39,071 nt of DNA from an uncultured Verrucomicrobiaceae bacterium. Its GTDB lineage: Bacteria; Verrucomicrobiota; Verrucomicrobiia; Verrucomicrobiales; Verrucomicrobiaceae. The stretch covers positions 1 to 39,071 of the forward strand of contig CALMTT010000073.1 in assembly GCA_937872615.1 (NCBI GenBank), given 5' to 3'. The notes below the pieces were generated by a model. That model ran no database searches and was not told the DNA's origin. It worked only from the letters and a program-made list of their open reading frames with translations. A program made the translations under genes and the position numbers. Shown piece after piece: positions 1 through 6,326 of this stretch. Each line of letters begins with the position of its first letter. The first letter of the stretch is position 1.

Positions 1-91
1 TCTTGTTGCGCAGGATTTCGGCCATGGCGTGATCGACGATCTCGATCGTTGCTGGCAGCTTTCGCGGCGTGTTTGGTTTTGGGAACTCCAT
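1..91 (-). CDS. Hypothetical protein, 5' end only (runs off left edge)
   Basis: The reverse strand opens with ATG at 91 and stays open to base 1, giving 30 residues that begin MEFPKPNTPRKLPATIEIVD and continue HAMAEILRNK. The stretch reads as a natural N-terminus: a short basic, proline-containing lead followed by an amphipathic helix. It is divergent from the Uma2-like fragment with about 70 bp between the two starts. From memory, short uncharacterised Verrucomicrobia and Planctomycetes proteins start in a similar way, but no function can be given. The 3' part lies outside the window. Confidence 0.5.
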   Translation of the reverse strand, partial: MEFPKPNTPRKLPATIEIVDHAMAEILRNK

Positions 92-160
92 TTTGATATT
101 CTAGCAGAACGAGGTCCGGTCACAAGCGATTCGTCAATCCAGGAGCGAAGAGGCGACTTT

Positions 161-481
161 ATGGTGGCTGTCATTGATCCGCCGATCCAGCACATGACGC
201 TGTCCAACATCAAGTGGGACACATTTGAACGCATCGTGGACGACATCGACGAACGACATTATCGCGTCGCCTATCTCGATGGTGACCTCGAAATCACGAC
301 CATCTCGCTCGAACACGAGAACAACGGTGAATGGATCGGGCGGTTGATTTTTTTCGTTGCTCTCGAGTTCCATGCTCCCTTATTCAGCGGTGGTTCGACG
401 ACGCTCAAATCGGCGATTCGCAAGGCGGGCCTGGAACCCCGCGTGCTCGTACCACAGCACCACGTTGGCCTGGTCGCGTGA
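161..481 (+). pseudogene. Truncated Uma2 family (DUF820) endonuclease-like gene
   Basis: From ATG 161, preceded by the purine-rich AGGAGCGAAGAGG, about 90 residues read as the N-terminus of an Uma2/DUF820 protein: a start MVAVIDPP, then TFERIVDDIDERHYRVAYLDGDLEI, LEHENNGEWI and GGSTTLKSAIRKAGLEP. Full Uma2 proteins are roughly 180-220 aa and carry the remaining PD-(D/E)xK core after this point. Here the similarity stops near base 435 and the frame runs into unrelated sequence, ending at 481. The reading is therefore a 5' remnant fused to the antisense of a TonB-receptor fragment. An in-frame ATG-free extension back to base 29 is unlikely to be coding. The family call is from recognised sequence words, not from a search. 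Confidence 0.6.
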
Positions 482-627
482 ATTGTCCTGGAACGGGATC
501 GCCTGGCCCGACACGTCGTGGCCGGTCGTGCTCGGCGAATACGTGTAGTTCACGTCCGCACCGAAGCTCGCGAGCCAACCGGGCAGGAAGGTGAAGGCCT
601 GCTTGAGGCCGAACTCGAAGCCGTGGA
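415..627 (-). pseudogene. TonB-dependent receptor fragment (beta-barrel part)
   Basis: The reverse strand holds residues typical of the late beta-barrel of TonB-dependent outer-membrane receptors: GFEFGLKQAFTFLPGWL, then FGADVNYTYS, then AIPFQDNSRDQANVVLWYEH and GFQARLA. There is no start, plug domain or C-terminal aromatic strand, so only about 70 residues of a receptor that is normally 700-1000 aa survive. The fragment abuts the Uma2 remnant near 413-436, where one DNA stretch can be read as the end of either. It is best explained as recombination debris. Exact ends are uncertain by about 20 bp. Confidence 0.55.
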
Positions 628-707
628 GCCCAAAATCGCCAAACTGACCACCGAGTGGGAAAAAGCCGCCGAAGAGGTGGAGAAGATGGCGGCCGCGGGG
701 TGAGGGC
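482..707. other. Gene-debris interval, no intact gene
   Basis: Apart from the receptor fragment and the possible coiled-coil tail, nothing intact was recognised between the Uma2-like stop and the hairpin cluster upstream of the Fic gene. The frames open on either strand are explained by the remnants or by GC-rich composition. Confidence 0.5.
602..703 (+). pseudogene. Possible C-terminal coiled-coil remnant
   Basis: On the plus strand the frame ending at the TGA 701-703 reads as a charged coiled coil, LEAVEPKIAKLTTEWEKAAE followed by EVEKMAAAG and stop. This resembles the C-terminal linker or tail of ABC-F or similar coiled-coil proteins. Its first half overlaps the antisense receptor fragment, so only the part from about 628 on is independent evidence. 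It may be a third gene remnant in this patch, or chance in GC-rich DNA. Confidence 0.22.
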
Positions 708-728
708 AAAGTTCAGAAACTGAACTTT
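708..728. repeat. Perfect hairpin 1 upstream of fic
   Basis: AAAGTTCAG (708-716) is the exact reverse complement of CTGAACTTT (720-728), with a 3-base loop. It is the first of three consecutive perfect hairpins between the gene debris and the Fic gene. It lacks a following T-run, so a simple terminator role is not supported. Confidence 0.7.
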
Positions 729-734
729 CTAGGA

Positions 735-752
735 CTAAACCGAAAGGTTTAG
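735..752. repeat. Perfect hairpin 2 upstream of fic (GAAA loop)
   Basis: CTAAACC (735-741) pairs with GGTTTAG (746-752) around a GAAA tetraloop. GNRA loops are stable in RNA, which hints that the structure may act in transcript form, but this is inference. Confidence 0.65.
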
Positions 753-770
753 CGGCTTCCCTTTCATTCG

Positions 771-792
771 GTGACCAGAATCCGCTGGTCAC
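771..792. repeat. Perfect hairpin 3 upstream of fic
   Basis: GTGACCAG (771-778) pairs exactly with CTGGTCAC (785-792) around the 6-base loop AATCCG. It ends 49 bp before the preferred GTG start of the Fic gene, so it could be an operator, part of the 5' leader, or a member of a dispersed palindromic repeat. Confidence 0.65.
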
Positions 793-841
793 TTTCGATC
801 TTTTGGGCCAAACTAAAGAAAACTGTTCAAACCTTTCTTTT

Positions 842-2008
842 GTGAACCGAGGACTGACCGGCCACTTTGTTCCTGTATCCACTCTCGGGGAAGAGTGTCG
901 GGCCTTCGTGCCGACACCGCTGCCTCCGGCACCTTCGCTCGAGCTGGATGAGCGACTCCAGGATCAGATCAAGGATGCCACCCTAGCCATCGGCCGATTG
1001 GACGGCATGGCGGACATCATGCCGGACCGGCAGGTATTCCTCTATTCCTATGTCCGAAAGGAGGCGGTGCTGTCGTCGCAGATCGAGGGCACGCAGTCTT
1101 CTTTTCATGATTTGCTCACGCACGAAATGGAGCTCACGCCCGGCGTGCCGGTCGATGACGTGACCGAGGTGTCCTGCTATGTCGCGGCCTTGGAAGAAGG
1201 CATGAAACGGCTGGCGGAAGGCATGCCGATCTCGCTGCGACTGCTGTGTGAACTGCACGGCAGTCTGCTCGCCAGCGGTCGGGGAAGCACGAAGCAGCCG
1301 GGCGAATTCCGCCGCTCGCAAAACTGGATCGGAGGCACTCGTCCCGGCAACGCCCGCCACGTGCCGCCACCTCCGGACATGTTGCTCGATTGCATGGGGT
1401 CGCTGGAGAAATTCATCCATGACGAACCCGTGCGCACCAGCACGCTCATCAAGGCCGCGCTCGCTCATGTGCAGTTCGAGACCATCCATCCTTTCCTCGA
1501 TGGCAACGGGCGTCTCGGTCGTTTGCTCATCGCGCTCATCCTCAGCGCGGAGGGCATGCTGCGGCAGCCGATGCTCTACTTGAGCCTCTTCTTCAAACAG
1601 CACCGCTCTGACTACTACGCCCATTTGCAGAACATCCGCCAGACTGGCGACTGGGAAGCTTGGTTGTCGTTTTTCCTCACGGGAGTCAAAGAGACCGCGG
1701 AAGACGCGTCCTTCACCACTCGAAGGCTCTGGAACATCTTCCGTGAAGATCACGAAAAGCTCCTCGCACTGCCCGGAGCTACCACCTCCCTGCTGCAGGC
1801 GCACGAACAGCTCCAACGCGTGCCCCTGCTCTCGGCCAGCAAGGCAGCGGCGAAGATGAATGTGTCCCTGCCCACAGCCACGAAGTCGATGCAGCGTCTC
1901 CAAACGCTCGGCATCGTCCGCGAGATCACGGGCGGCAAGTATGGGCGTCTTTACGCCTACGACGCCTATCTCTCGATCCTCAGCGAGGGCACGGAGCCGC
2001 TGCAGTGA
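842..2008 (+). CDS. Fic domain protein (class II, N-terminal inhibitory motif)
   Basis: This 388-aa protein is a Fic-family enzyme; the family usually transfers AMP from ATP to a hydroxyl side chain of a target protein. The core motif HPFLDGNGRLGR lies at about residues 216-227, with the catalytic His216, the acidic Asp220 and the anion-binding GNGR intact. An inhibitory [S/T]xxxE[G/N] motif, SSQIEG, lies at 78-83, so it should be a self-inhibited class II Fic with the inhibitory helix N-terminal in cis. The C-terminal 70 residues (ASKAAAKMNVSLPTATKSMQ and onwards) look like a winged helix. The start is taken as GTG 842 because the next residues, NRGLTGHFVPVSTLGEE, match the usual Fic N-terminus; an in-frame TTG at 803 would only add 13 atypical residues. 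No antitoxin gene is adjacent. Target unknown. Confidence 0.9.
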   Translation: MNRGLTGHFVPVSTLGEECRAFVPTPLPPAPSLELDERLQDQIKDATLAIGRLDGMADIMPDRQVFLYSYVRKEAVLSSQIEGTQSSFHDLLTHEMELTPGVPVDDVTEVSCYVAALEEGMKRLAEGMPISLRLLCELHGSLLASGRGSTKQPGEFRRSQNWIGGTRPGNARHVPPPPDMLLDCMGSLEKFIHDEPVRTSTLIKAALAHVQFETIHPFLDGNGRLGRLLIALILSAEGMLRQPMLYLSLFFKQHRSDYYAHLQNIRQTGDWEAWLSFFLTGVKETAEDASFTTRRLWNIFREDHEKLLALPGATTSLLQAHEQLQRVPLLSASKAAAKMNVSLPTATKSMQRLQTLGIVREITGGKYGRLYAYDAYLSILSEGTEPLQ

Positions 2009-2085
2009 AAAAAGGCGGGAGAAGTAGCGCCGGAGTGTTTCAAAAACCTTGCCAGCGGAAGGCAACCTTGCTTTACCCCTTCGGC

Positions 2086-2742
2086 ATGACCACGCTCCCT
2101 TCTGTTTTAACGCGCTCCAGCTTGGCTGCGGTCCTCGTTCTCGCGGTTTCATTGTTGAATTCGTGTTCCGGCCCGCGGGAGATGGTGATCCGTCGGCCGA
2201 TTCCGGGTGGCACGGGTTACTGGGTGGAGCGCATACCGTTGGATGAGAACCACAAGCCGGTCAAAGAACCCACCCGACTCGATCCCAACGAAGGCTACTG
2301 GATCGGTGATGGCATGAAGGGTGCCCGCCGGATCAAGATCAAGCTCAAGGAGCAGAAGGTGTACTATTACAAAGGCGGCAAGCTGGCCGGCGTGTCGCCC
2401 ATTTCATCGGGACGCGAGGGCATGGAGACCCGTCCGGGAAACTTCAGCGTCACGCAGAAGGATAAAGACCACAAATCGACGCTCTTTGGTGACTACGTGG
2501 CCAAGGACGGCACACTCCTCAAAGGCCAGATCGATGTGCGAAAGGATCGCCGGCCGCCGGGTGCCATCTTTGATGCCGCAGTGATGCCTTTCTTCATGCG
2601 CTTCGACGGAGCGGTGGGCATGCACGAAGGCTTTTTGCCCGGCTATCCGGACTCGCACGGCTGCATCCGCCTACCACGCATGATGGCGGAGATCTTCTTC
2701 AAAGAGACTCCGGTCGGCACACCGGTCGAAGTGACGCCTTGA
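2086..2742 (+). CDS. L,D-transpeptidase (YkuD) lipoprotein
   Basis: This 218-aa protein has a lipoprotein signal peptide with lipobox LNSC (Cys27), then a YkuD catalytic domain. The family makes 3-3 cross-links in peptidoglycan or attaches proteins to it, in the periplasm. The catalytic block is present: His180 (VGMHEGF) and SHGCIRLP at 190-197 with nucleophile Cys193 and the following Arg195. ATG 2086 is chosen because it places the signal peptide at the N-terminus; an upstream in-frame GTG at 2005 overlaps the fic stop and would put 27 polar residues before it. The gene is convergent with the isomerase gene, with only 4 bp between the stop codons, so there is no room for a terminator between them. 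Confidence 0.88.
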   Translation: MTTLPSVLTRSSLAAVLVLAVSLLNSCSGPREMVIRRPIPGGTGYWVERIPLDENHKPVKEPTRLDPNEGYWIGDGMKGARRIKIKLKEQKVYYYKGGKLAGVSPISSGREGMETRPGNFSVTQKDKDHKSTLFGDYVAKDGTLLKGQIDVRKDRRPPGAIFDAAVMPFFMRFDGAVGMHEGFLPGYPDSHGCIRLPRMMAEIFFKETPVGTPVEVTP

Positions 2743-2746
2743 TGGC

Positions 2747-3646
2747 TCACGCCACCGTGCAGATCGTCACGCCCTGCTTGAGCGAGGCGAGCTTATCGGG
2801 GCGCTTGGGGATGAACTCCTGGCCGAGATAGCCCGTGTAGCCAGTTTCTTGGATCGCCTTGATGATGGCTGGGTAATTCAGCTCCTGTGTCTCGTCGATT
2901 TCGGCACGGCCGGGCACGCCGCCAGTGTGGTAATGCGCGAAGGCCTCGTGATCGCGTTTGATCGTCGCGATGACATCGCCCTCCATGATCTGCATGTGGT
3001 AGATGTCGTAGAGCAGCTTGAAGTGCGGCGAGCCGAGCTTCTTCACGAGCGACACGCCCCAAGCGCTCTTGTCGCACATGTAGTCGGGGTGGTTCACCTT
3101 GCTGTTGAGAAGCTCCATCACCAGCGTGACGCCGAGCTTCTTACACAGCGGAAGCAGGCGCTGGAGGCCCTTTGCGCAGTTTTCGAGACCCTGCTCGTCG
3201 CTCATGCCCTCGCGATTGCCGCTGAAGCAGATGACTTGTTTGAAACCAGCCTCGGCGCTGGTCTTCAAGAGCGGCTCGTAGGCCTGCACGAGCAGGTCGT
3301 GATGCTCGACACGGTTCCAGCCTTTCGGAATCGGACCGATCTTCACGCCGCCCGGGCCCTCAATGGTGGGAAAGCTCACCATGGCGCAGTGCAGGCCATG
3401 TTTCTTCACCGTGGCAAAGTCCTTCGGATCGAGCAACTCGACCGATTCGAGACCGATCTCCTTCGCGGCGAGGCAGAAGTCCTCCAGCGGGATTTCTTTA
3501 TAGCACCACTTGCAGGCCGAGTGCCTCACCTTGCCACCACCTGCGGCCTTGTCGGCAGCTTCAATCTGCGTTTGCAGCATCGCGGCGAGGGCGCTGACAC
3601 TGGCGAGAGTTCCAAACTGGCGGCGGGAGAGGCTGGGAGGGTTCAT
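2747..3646 (-). CDS. Tat-exported TIM-barrel isomerase (hydroxypyruvate isomerase-like)
   Basis: This 299-aa protein begins with a twin-arginine signal (SRRQFG, then a hydrophobic run ending near residue 30), so it is predicted to be folded in the cytoplasm and exported. The rest is a xylose isomerase-like/AP endonuclease 2 TIM barrel. Candidate metal or catalytic residues sit in the expected order: Glu178 (VMELLN), Asp214 (LYDIYH) and Glu277 (GQEFIP). The ELLN, YDIYHMQIMEGD and HTGGVPGR words resemble hydroxypyruvate isomerase (Hyi). Substrate is not proven; Verrucomicrobia and Planctomycetes encode many exported members thought to act in sugar catabolism. It follows the ABC-F gene by 45 bp on the same strand. 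Confidence 0.82.
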   Translation of the reverse strand: MNPPSLSRRQFGTLASVSALAAMLQTQIEAADKAAGGGKVRHSACKWCYKEIPLEDFCLAAKEIGLESVELLDPKDFATVKKHGLHCAMVSFPTIEGPGGVKIGPIPKGWNRVEHHDLLVQAYEPLLKTSAEAGFKQVICFSGNREGMSDEQGLENCAKGLQRLLPLCKKLGVTLVMELLNSKVNHPDYMCDKSAWGVSLVKKLGSPHFKLLYDIYHMQIMEGDVIATIKRDHEAFAHYHTGGVPGRAEIDETQELNYPAIIKAIQETGYTGYLGQEFIPKRPDKLASLKQGVTICTVA

Positions 3647-3691
3647 AAACGCGAGCCTAAACGACCCGCGACGCTTGGCTCAAGCAAAGAA

Positions 3692-5302
3692 TCACCCCGC
3701 CACCACTGCCGCACGCGCATTTTCCTCAGCGCCAGTCTTCTGCAGGTAGTAGTCGTAGTCGCCGGTGTAGGTGGTGAGCTTGCCGTTGTTGATGTGGATG
3801 ACCTTCTGGGCGAGGCGGCGGATGAAATGCACGTCGTGGCTGATGAAGACGAGCGTGCCTTCAAACTTCTCCAAGGCCATGATGAGGCCTTCGATGGCCC
3901 AGATGTCGAGGTGCGTCGTCGGCTCATCCATGAGCAGAAGGTTCGGCGGATCGACGAGGAACTTCACGAGGTTCAACCGGCTCTTTTCGCCGCCGGAGAG
4001 CACTTTGCACTTCTTGTGCACGTCCTCGCGCTTGAACAAAAAGCTGCCGAGGATGCTGCGGGCCTCGTCTTCGCGGATTTCAGGCGAAACACGCTTCAAC
4101 TCCTCCAGCACACTGCATTCCGGGTCGAGTGAATCGCCGCGATGCTGCGAGAAGTAGCCGAGCTTGAGGTTCGTGCCGAGCTTGCGCTCGCCTTTTTGAA
4201 TGGGCACCTCACCGGCGAGGATCTTGATGAGTGTGGATTTGCCCGCACCGTTCGGGCCGACGAGCACGGTGCGCTCGCCGCGCTCGATTTCGAGGTCGAG
4301 GCCGGTGTACACCTGCTTCGCGCCGTAGGCCTGATCGACGTCGGTCAGCGTGATGATACGCTGGCCGCTGCGTGGCGGCTGCGGAAAGTTGAAGCGGAAG
4401 CCTTTGCGCAGCGGGCGCGGCTTATCGAGCTTCTCCATCTTTTCGAGCTGGCGCTCGCGGCTCTGTGCCTGCGCGGCCTTGGACGCGACGGAGCGGAAGC
4501 GGTCGATGAACTCCTGCATGGCCTCGATCTCCTTCTGCTGGTTCTTCCACGCCTGGTTGGCGCGTTCCCAATTCTCCTCGCGGAGGCGAAGGTAGTCGCT
4601 GTAGTTGCCGGAGTAGCTGATGAGCTTGCTCTCCTCGATTTCGTAAACGTTTTGAACCAGCTCGTCCATGAAGTCGCGGTCATGCGAGATCATGAGGATG
4701 GCGCCAGGGTAGTTCTTCAGATAATTGCGGAACCACATGAGCGACAGGAGATCGAGGTGGTTCGTCGGCTCGTCGAGCAGGAGCAAATCCGGCTCCATCA
4801 CCAGCAGTCGCGCCATGTGCGCACGCATGATCCAGCCGCCGCTGAGCTCGCGGGCGGGCCGGTCAAAATCACTGTCGAGATAACCGAGGCCTTTGAGCAT
4901 GCGTTTCGCCTTCGCCTCGGCCTGCGGGTCCTGCAGGGCGTCGTGCTTGGCGTGCGCCTCGAAATACTCGGGGCTGGAGACATCCCCTGCGGCTTCAAAG
5001 TCGGAAAGCTGCTTTTCCAGGCGCTCAATTTCGCCTGCCTTGCCCGTGGCGACCTCCAGCACGGTCACATTGCCGACCGTCTCGCACTCCTGCGGCAGGA
5101 AGCCGACGGTGGTCCACTCGTCGCGCACGATTTCGCCCGAGTCTGGCGTGTCGGTTTTCAAGATAAGCGAGAACAGCGTCGATTTGCCTGCGCCGTTCGG
5201 TCCCACGAGGGCGACGCGCTCGCCGTGGTTGATCGTCATGGTCGCGCCGCTGAAAAGCGTGCGGGCGTTGAAGGTCTTGGTGACGTTGCGGTGGGTAAGC
5301 AT
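3692..5302 (-). CDS. ABC-F family ATP-binding protein (EttA-like)
   Basis: This soluble protein of 536 aa has two ABC ATPase domains and no membrane segments. Domain 1 has Walker A GPNGAGKST at about 34-42, signature LSGGW near 150 and Walker B DEPTNHLD near 174. A charged linker with ERANQAWKNQQKEIEAMQEF follows. Domain 2 has Walker A near 350, signature LSGGEKSRL near 433 and DEPTTHLD near 460. ABC-F proteins bind the ribosomal E site and relieve stalling or gate translation. The start MLTHRNVTKTF at 5302 matches the family; the open frame extends 61 codons upstream into the NusG-like gene with atypical sequence and is rejected. The start is preceded by a pyrimidine-rich stretch with no Shine-Dalgarno. 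Which ABC-F subgroup it belongs to is uncertain. Confidence 0.9.
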   Translation of the reverse strand: MLTHRNVTKTFNARTLFSGATMTINHGERVALVGPNGAGKSTLFSLILKTDTPDSGEIVRDEWTTVGFLPQECETVGNVTVLEVATGKAGEIERLEKQLSDFEAAGDVSSPEYFEAHAKHDALQDPQAEAKAKRMLKGLGYLDSDFDRPARELSGGWIMRAHMARLLVMEPDLLLLDEPTNHLDLLSLMWFRNYLKNYPGAILMISHDRDFMDELVQNVYEIEESKLISYSGNYSDYLRLREENWERANQAWKNQQKEIEAMQEFIDRFRSVASKAAQAQSRERQLEKMEKLDKPRPLRKGFRFNFPQPPRSGQRIITLTDVDQAYGAKQVYTGLDLEIERGERTVLVGPNGAGKSTLIKILAGEVPIQKGERKLGTNLKLGYFSQHRGDSLDPECSVLEELKRVSPEIREDEARSILGSFLFKREDVHKKCKVLSGGEKSRLNLVKFLVDPPNLLLMDEPTTHLDIWAIEGLIMALEKFEGTLVFISHDVHFIRRLAQKVIHINNGKLTTYTGDYDYYLQKTGAEENARAAVVAG

Positions 5303-5363
5303 GGGGGCGGAGGAGGTAGTGCATCCACGGCCGTGTGCAATGGCGGAGGAGTCTCCGCGGCCC

Positions 5364-5915
5364 TCACGCCTTCTTTTTCGAGACCAAAACCCGCGGCTGA
5401 TGCTCCGTGAGCAGTTTCGAGGCCGGCACTTCGACGGCGTTTTCACGCCCGAGGAACTCCAGCAGCACTCGCACGCGGTCCGCACCGCTCAATTTGGCGT
5501 TCACGATGCCTTTCAGGCCGCGCATCGGGCCCTCGGTGAGCTCGACGATATCGCCGACTTCAATGCCCACCTCCACAACGCGGACATCATCGTCAGCCAT
5601 CTCCGCTTTGATCTGCTCGATCACCGAATCATCCACGCGGGCGAGGCTTTCGCCGAAACCGACCACGCGGATGACGCTCTGCGAGTGCTTCACCGCCCGC
5701 AGCATCTCGACGGGATTGAAATGCGCGAAGAAGTAGCTCGGGAACAGCGCCTCGACGAACCACACCTTGCCCCGCCGCGTGCTCTTTTGGAAACGGATGC
5801 GCGGGCAGTAGGTCTTCACACCCTCGAGTCCTGCCATCAGCCCAGCCGCGATGTGCTCGCACTTCGGGCGCGAGTGGACAACATACCAGGCTGGCTTGGA
5901 TTCTTCGGGCATCAT
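5364..5915 (-). CDS. NusG/RfaH-like transcription elongation factor
   Basis: This 183-aa protein has a NusG N-terminal (NGN) domain (AWYVVHSRPKCEHIAA, then a variable loop and LFPSYFFAHF) and a C-terminal KOW domain around residues 115-170 (GDIVELTEGPMRGLKGIV). The family binds RNA polymerase and reduces pausing or termination. The housekeeping nusG normally sits next to secE and rplK; here there are none, so this is probably a specialised paralogue of the RfaH/UpxY type that helps transcribe a long operon, often for surface polysaccharides or export. ATG 5915 is chosen (MMPEESKPAWYVV); a TTG at 5954 would add 13 residues unlike the family. It lies 61 bp upstream of the ABC-F gene. Confidence 0.85.
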   Translation of the reverse strand: MMPEESKPAWYVVHSRPKCEHIAAGLMAGLEGVKTYCPRIRFQKSTRRGKVWFVEALFPSYFFAHFNPVEMLRAVKHSQSVIRVVGFGESLARVDDSVIEQIKAEMADDDVRVVEVGIEVGDIVELTEGPMRGLKGIVNAKLSGADRVRVLLEFLGRENAVEVPASKLLTEHQPRVLVSKKKA

Positions 5916-5973
5916 GGGGCTGCCGCCAATGCACGCAGCCGTCGCCGACGGCAACTCAAAGCTGGCTCAGCAC

Positions 5974-6210
5974 TCAGGACAGGTCCGTCGAGAGCACGGA
6001 ATTCGCCGCACGAAGGGCGAGGTCCTTGGCCTGGGCCACCACACGCACGGGTGTAGCGTCAAAACGATACGCATGGCAGCTCGGGCAGGTCACGGCGCGC
6101 ATGACCACGATGGAGCCGCAGCCTTCGCAGACCTTGTACTGCTCGGGATGCGAGGCGATCTTCTCGGCTTGCTTGATGCGGTTTTCGTTGGTGTCCACGA
6201 TGGAGCTCAT
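5974..6210 (-). CDS. Small zinc-ribbon protein
   Basis: A 78-aa protein with two CxxC knuckles, CEGC at 28-31 and CPSC at 42-45, separated by 10 residues. This is the pattern of a rubredoxin-like or zinc-ribbon fold. The N-terminus is polar and helical (ENRIKQAEKIASHPEQYKVC) and the C-terminus is an amphipathic helix. There is no signal peptide, so it should be cytoplasmic. It is 58 bp upstream of the NusG-like gene on the same strand and may be co-transcribed with it. Role unknown; nucleic-acid or ribosome binding would be a reasonable guess, not a demonstrated one. Confidence 0.75.
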   Translation of the reverse strand: MSSIVDTNENRIKQAEKIASHPEQYKVCEGCGSIVVMRAVTCPSCHAYRFDATPVRVVAQAKDLALRAANSVLSTDLS

Positions 6211-6326
6211 GGGAGAGGTGATAAGAGGCTACGGCAGACTTCGCGTTCCGCAACTGCATGGATGTCAGCCACGCAAAATTGTCGAAAAACGCTACTCCTG
6301 ATAGTTAAGCAGCCGCCGTGCCTTTC

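Noticed and set aside
803..841. TTG 803 as start of the Fic protein
   Set aside because: The 13 added residues do not resemble Fic N-termini and start in the hairpin region; GTG 842 gives a normal family start.
2005..2085. GTG 2005 as start of the L,D-transpeptidase
   Set aside because: It overlaps the fic stop and puts 27 polar residues ahead of a lipoprotein signal that must be N-terminal.
5303..5485. 61-codon N-terminal extension of the ABC-F protein
   Set aside because: It runs inside the NusG-like gene on the same strand in another frame and is Cys/Arg/Ser-rich, unlike any ABC-F start.
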